Source: Phycomyces blakesleeanus NRRL 1555(-) | Taxonomy: Eukaryota > Mucoromycota > Mucoromycetes > Mucorales > Phycomycetaceae | NCBI RefSeq assembly: GCF_001638985.1 | Contig: NW_017265134.1 | Span: 1,889,732 to 1,953,731 of the forward strand | DNA: 64,000 bases | Direction of reading: 5' to 3' | Part shown: piece by piece, positions 59,254 through 64,000 of the stretch | Numbering within the stretch: the stretch's first letter is position 1 | Layout of the letters: each line of letters starts with the position of its first letter | Notes under the pieces: model-generated | Told to the model about the DNA's origin: nothing | The model's input: the letters and a program-made list of their open reading frames with translations, nothing else | Databases searched by the model: none | Translations under genes and position numbers: made by a program

Positions 59254-59799
59254 TGTGGTGATTCAGACACTTGGATGTTGGATTTAGCACATATAAGAAC
59301 ATATTCATATTGGGATAGCTTAGTAGCTATCATCTTGTCAGCATATAAAATATATATAAACGATTAAGTAATCAGGTCAATAATTATTACAGTTAGTACT
59401 GTAGATAATATCTTAAAGATTGTTAAAATAATTATATCATACTGCCAGATAAACTTTGTCAGAGTGATATGGAGCTAATTTAGTAGAAAGTTCTAAAGCT
59501 CTAGTATAAAAGAGAAAAGAATAGCTAAGAGCTAAAGAAGTACGATTTATGACTTGATATCATAATTGTAACACCGACACTAGTTTAGCAGTAAATACAC
59601 TCTAATAACCAAATTTAATAAAGGAAGAAAGCCTTAAGAAACCAAGATGTAATGACAAGAGCAGATTTTGTTTTCTTATAAAAAGGGATACTTTTTATTT
59701 ATAAATAAAGGATAACTTATATACAGTCTCAAAGTATTTCTATACGTCTCTATTATCAAATTTATTATTTTTCTATTGTTTCGTACCTGAAATATCATA
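59254..59799 (-). mobile_element. Solo LTR, family B, decayed TSD CTACC/CTATC
   Basis: A 546-bp unit starting TGTGGTGATTCAG and ending ATATCATA on the plus strand, homologous to 13894-14438. The last bases are CATA where the other copy has CACA, and the flanking pentamers differ by one C-to-T change, so this copy looks older. Confidence 0.85.
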
Positions 59800-59902
59800 C
59801 TATCTCTGTAGGTTTATTATAAAAGACATAAAATATATACGAATTTGTATAATAGACCAATATTAATAATTGCAAAATGAGCAATATAACATTTATTAGA
59901 AA

Positions 59903-61081
59903 ATGTCTAGAAACCGCCATATTCTCTCTGAGATTACTGTGGGAGAGAAAAGTATCATTGGCAGCCTTGCTTGTATGCAAGCTGACATAAAAGCAGTAAA
60001 GTGTCAATTGTCTGACATGGGCAAAAACGTTGGTGCTATTGCGGCAACCAGCTCTGATAATGCTGTACCAGCCAGCACGGTTGCCAACCCCATTTCTGCT
60101 CCTATTGTTGCCACCATCCTTGCTACTGCTAGTACCAAGATCACTGCACCTCCCCGAGCAGATTTTGCTGCGGGACCAAGTAAGGCCGATACCAAAAATG
60201 TCTATGTATGTATTCGAATATATAAAAATATATCAATTCAGTATTTAATTATAATCAAACAGAAATTCATCAAAGGGTACATGTGGAATTCCAACTTTTG
60301 GTCAGACGAGCCTGCCTTAGTGCAGGCAAACAAAAATAGGTCCAGATGGGCTACTACAGTTTGCTTTTGCCTTTCACCTAACTGAGAATTGGCTAAGAAT
60401 TTTCTTAACTATCTGGTGCCTAAGTTTGTTGGTGTTGGAACAAGAGAGGCAGACCTGAACAAATATGTCTACATGACTTACTGCTCACATAAGTGTGAGC
60501 AGAACAAGGATAGAGAGGCCAAAAAGAAGTTAAATACTGTTTCCAGAAGACATGGGCGTGAGAAGGAGGTAGGTTATATTTTTTATTGACTTCATTTTAT
60601 ATTTTTCTTGATATAAATTAGAAAAAATTCTTAATTGATATTTCTATTAGCACTTCAGACGTTGCAAGGCAGCATACAATAAGAACAAAATTGCCATTGA
60701 AGAGAAAATGATGCAAGATTGCTCTGCTCTGCTCATCAGGGAAGCAATGTCTGAAGGTGAATCAGACAGTGTTTCAAGAGGCTTGACTTCTTCCTGACCG
60801 ATTCGGATCTTGCGTTCAGAATGGAGAAGCAATGAGGTAAATTTTTCAGATAATTTAAATATTTTTTTGTTTTCATGATGTATAATAATATATGGATATG
60901 AATATTGTTCTTTATATAGTATAATAATTTGATTGAACTTGTTGATGAGGCTGTTATAGCTGATTTGGGCAGCAATGCCCATCAGTTACTGGAATGAATT
61001 TGGTTTAGAACCACAGATTTGGCAGTCTCAGATGCAATTGCGTCACAGTTACCTCAGTGGGCTATTAGAAATGGGCCCTAA
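59903..61081 (+). pseudogene. Tnp-5 partner protein, three in-frame TGA codons
   Basis: Exons about 59903-60204, 60263-60567, 60653-60837 and 60919-61081. Starts MSRNRHILSEITVGEKS with a helical stretch and an Ala/Thr/Pro-rich linker. Exon 2 has FWSDEPALVQANKN, matching FESDDPALVAENES of the Tnp-1 partner; exon 3 has AMSEGESDS and then SEWRSNE; the end is LPQWAIRNGP. TGA codons occur after LSPN (60382), after LTSS (about 60796) and after LLE (about 60995). Each is a one-base change from CGA. The motif order is what identifies the family. Confidence 0.75.
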
Positions 61082-61179
61082 ATAAAATATGCAAATTCTT
61101 TTTTTTTAAACAAAAAAAAACTTTTTGTCTATGCCTACTTCCTACACTCTAATTATCAAAAAAAATATAAAAAGAGGTA

Positions 61180-63981
61180 CTACTCATCTTTGGAATTTTC
61201 TTTTTGTTTTTCTTTATAGAAAGAGGGGCATAGGGCATATTTATTAATAGAAACTTTAGACATAGTATTTTTGGGTAAAGGAACGACGAGCATTTTTTTG
61301 ATATTATTTCTTGTTTTTTCAGTAGCAGTTACAACTTCTATATCAATGCGATGTACTGACAGAATACTATGGTAATTGTCTGGCATGAAGTTTGGCAAGT
61401 AGACATCAATGCTTTCAGTTTCGCGCCTTTTATCAGCTGTAATTGATAACCATCAAATATATGCAAAGATGTGTTTTTTTTATGGACTTGAGATGCAGGA
61501 GAGTTCGGATGTGGTGGAGGTTTGAATGAATAAATGAACAAGTACTGTATTTGTCCCGTGAATGCGGTTTTAGTTACATTGTTGCTGCCAAGAAACATTG
61601 CTTGTATGAAAGACCCACGATTTCTAGAACTGTTTTTGCCTTTATATATTTGGCCAAGAAGATTGATTGATTTTAATTTTGTGATTTGATTATCAACAAA
61701 ATAAGGGCATAAGGAAGCATTGTGGTAACTAACAATACCAGGATTGGCATATACAAGCTGATAAAAATGAAGTAATTGAGAATAATCAATATCGCTCATT
61801 GTTGATGCATTTAAGGAACGTAATGGGACGGATGACAGAGGAAGTGGTTTGTTGTCTTTCGTTGAAGGTGATGGGCATAAGGATATGTTAACAAATTGTT
61901 GCAATCGGAAATTTTGGCGTGAAAGGGAGGCACAGAAGGCATAGGAGGCATAGGAGGCATAGGAATCATAGTTGGCGGTAGTTGTGGCAGAGAAAGTAAG
62001 TTTTTGAAGGAGTGGGATGAAGGGGACTAGGCTAGGGCATGTCAAGACCTTTTGCACATAATCACTTTTATATGCATCATTAATAAATGTTTTCATATAT
62101 GTAGTCTTAAATCTGTCTTTTTGGTTGGTGTCAATTTTCTTAAGCAGCCCATTATACCTCTTGAAACCAAAGAGCCAATAACTATACACTGGTCCAAAAT
62201 CGTTGATGGTCTCATGAATATGAAGGTGCAGGTGCATGTTGCAGGTGAGAAAACCAGGTTTATATATCACTAGGCATTGCTGACAGAAACTCTGCAGATA
62301 GTCATGAGCTTTGTTGATTTCAGGCATTGTAATTGATAGCTTTACAAGAAGACGGCATGCATTTACAAAATCCATCCAGTTCTTCAACTTGTGTCATAGC
62401 AGAAAATTCTTCAAGAGAACTGGAGAGTATATTAATACCCAGGATTTCCATTTGTCTGCTTTCATATACAAGAAACCCTTCCCAATTTCAGATCTCAAAA
62501 TTATGTAATCAGCTGGCAGCACCATTGATTCTGATATCTTTTGCATTGTGGCCAAATCTGCTGGTGATATGCTATTTTCTTTAATCCATTTTTCAACCAT
62601 TCTTTTTGCTGTTCCCAGAAAAAGATTATGCATGGAATCAATGATCGTTCCACGTACTAGATCAAAGTATCCAAGACGATACAATTGCGACCATCAAACA
62701 TCATTTTCGACCTCCAGCTGCTGTCTTTCTGAGGGGGTACTTGCACTTTCCCACTCCTCAGCATACAAACGGTTCATATTATTATTCTTTGGCTGCTATT
62801 GGTCTGTGTTGAATCCAGAAAAGTCAACAGTAGAACTGCCTTCCAGGCAAGAGAATTGTTTGTTACATTTGTAACATGCACAAGTGCTATTATGTGAAGT
62901 GAATCCACTGGTCTTTCTTGCTGCAGGAATGTCACACGCTACCATTAATAATGCTGCACAAATCCGGATGCCTGCTGGGTGTTCGTAAGTGGGTACATAT
63001 ATTCCAACATACAGCTGCAATAACTCATCCACCAATGGTCTTAAGTAGTTATTAATTTCGTCAGTTTTTGGCTCCTTTGGCCCAGGCATAAGTCCAACTA
63101 GAATTGTGTTCTCTGCCAAAAATTGTTCTTCTCGAGGAAGATTGTTGACAATCAGATATATAGCACCACACAAATAACTGGCCCCATCAAAGGGCTGGAA
63201 CCAATTGATGTTCAACGTGATCATTAACGAACGAGGGTCTTCAACAAAGGTTTTGCCATCCTTATCTTCCAACTCTTTCCACATATTGCCATCATATACA
63301 TTGCATAACATGTTTACAATCTTTAACTGCTTATTCCACTGTCTGATTTTTTGCTCGAAATCTGGGTGGAGAAAGAGCAATCTTAATGTATTTTTTACTT
63401 ACTGGTAACAGTATTCACGTTTGGCGACCTGGAGACCAGAGGAAGATGTTTTTGTCAATTAACAGTTGCATGCAGAACGCATGCCAAGCTTCATGGAGTC
63501 ACAATGGGAAGGAGCCAATGCACTTTCCTCATATACCTTGTGGCAGTCCTGACACACAAGGAATCTTTGAACGCCTTTGTTCATGGCGGAGAAACCTGTC
63601 ATGCATTGGAGACCAGAAAGGCTCAAGGGCAATTGGAAATCCTGCTTGTAAATCGTTAAGAGCTTGTTGATGAACTTGATCAAGACAACAGCACCCTTGT
63701 TGACCACATAGTGGGAAGCAAACATTACCACAAAAGTAGTAATGAACCTGTGCACTGGGTTCTCAGGCATATTGGGGGTGGCAAAAGGGTCTATTATAAA
63801 AAAAATTAACACCCCCATTTTTTTTCTTAGTTGTTCAATACTGACCTTCATTATCAAATTCTTTGACCTTGATTTCAACAATATCTTTGACCTTGATTTC
63901 AATAATATCTTCGACCTCTTCACTTTCTTCTTTGTCATTGTCTGTGTCATTGTCAATAGTCATGTCGTCATTTTCAGACAT
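61180..63981 (-). pseudogene. Tnp2-family transposase of Tnp-5, heavily decayed; 5' exon outside window
   Basis: An acidic exon (63981-63845) contains a duplicated DIIEIKVK/DIVEIKVK unit. The main exon starts at 63792 with MPENPVHRF and the hydrophobic segment. Landmarks are LNINWFQPFDG, VACDIPAARK, CYKCNKQF and DSMHNLFLGTAKRM. Stops occur at 63459, about 63400, 62796, about 62697 (V-TGA-WSQL, where relatives have Arg) and 62394, with a frameshift near 61440. A 9-bp tandem repeat (GGCATAGGA x3, 61939-61965) encodes SYASYASYA. Closest in the window to the Tnp-2 transposase. Confidence 0.85.
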
Positions 63982-64000
63982 AATATTGGCTTTCCAAAAA

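Larger units (their letters stand above)
49914..64000 (-). mobile_element. Tnp-5: Tnp2-type CACTA element carrying nested insertions, right end outside window
   Basis: The left end is CACTGCAAAAATCCACTG at 49914, with TTA before it (49911-49913). Its own parts are a micro-exon region (minus, 50880-51290), a partner gene (plus, 59903-61081) and a transposase (minus, from 63981 and beyond). Interruptions are the intact CACTA element 51600-59150 and a family-B LTR 59254-59799. Without these, the visible part is about 6 kb. All its genes are dead, fitting an old element used as a landing site. Confidence 0.75.

Noticed and set aside
59079..59261. A 60-codon frame across the right end of the CACTA element
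   Set aside because: It spans the terminal inverted repeat and the insertion junction, so cannot be a gene of either.
1..64000. CRISPR arrays, operons, Shine-Dalgarno sites
   Set aside because: The DNA is eukaryotic with introns; direct repeats seen are LTRs, subterminal arrays or microsatellites, with no regular spacer pattern.

Overview
The window looks like AT-rich nuclear DNA of a filamentous fungus. Short GTAAGT...TAG introns, two eukaryotic tRNA genes and transposase families that I recognise from Mucoromycota (closest in my memory to Phycomyces) support this; the genus is inference. Apart from a tRNA-Arg(ACG) and a tRNA-Lys(CUU), I see no gene that must belong to the host. Nearly everything else is a stack of mobile elements nested in one another.

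Five large elements (here Tnp-1 to Tnp-5) encode a Tnp2-type, CACTA-superfamily transposase. Where an end is visible it is CACTGCAAAA or a close variant, and the two elements with both ends in the window have perfect 3-bp target duplications. Each carries a transposase gene and, tail to tail, a smaller multi-exon partner gene with MSDxESD and WRSxE motifs. Four of the five also show a chain of very short, cleanly bounded exons running divergently from the partner. A sixth, more distant element (51600-59150) has classic CACTACGG ends, an ATC duplication, hairpin-rich subterminal repeats, an intact 7-exon transposase gene with a C2H2 finger and an intact 4-exon partner gene; it is the best candidate for a recently active element.

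Layout: Tnp-1 (to 6159) sits in exon 1 of another partner gene. 6340-10555 is AT-rich with a solo LTR and a repeat fragment. A decayed Helitron (10556 to about 16960) carries a solo LTR inside its Rep domain. An LTR with unmatched flanks joins it to truncated Tnp-2 (to 21189). Repeat D then ends 44 nt upstream of tRNA-Arg. A solo LTR split by Tnp-3 fills 23726-31604. A pogo/Fot1-like element (32213-38721) is itself split by a PIF/Harbinger element. tRNA-Lys follows, with a second copy of repeat D ending about 41 nt upstream of it and split by Tnp-4 (39172-46287). After two LTRs nested one in the other and a third solo LTR, Tnp-5 begins at 49914; the intact CACTA element and another solo LTR lie inside it.

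The most interesting signals are the D repeats placed at nearly the same distance upstream of both tRNA genes, the recurrent transposase + partner + micro-exon module, and nested insertions dated by exact target duplications. Most older genes have died through stop codons, many of them TGA where relatives suggest CGA arginine. Exon borders given here were read by eye and need transcript support.
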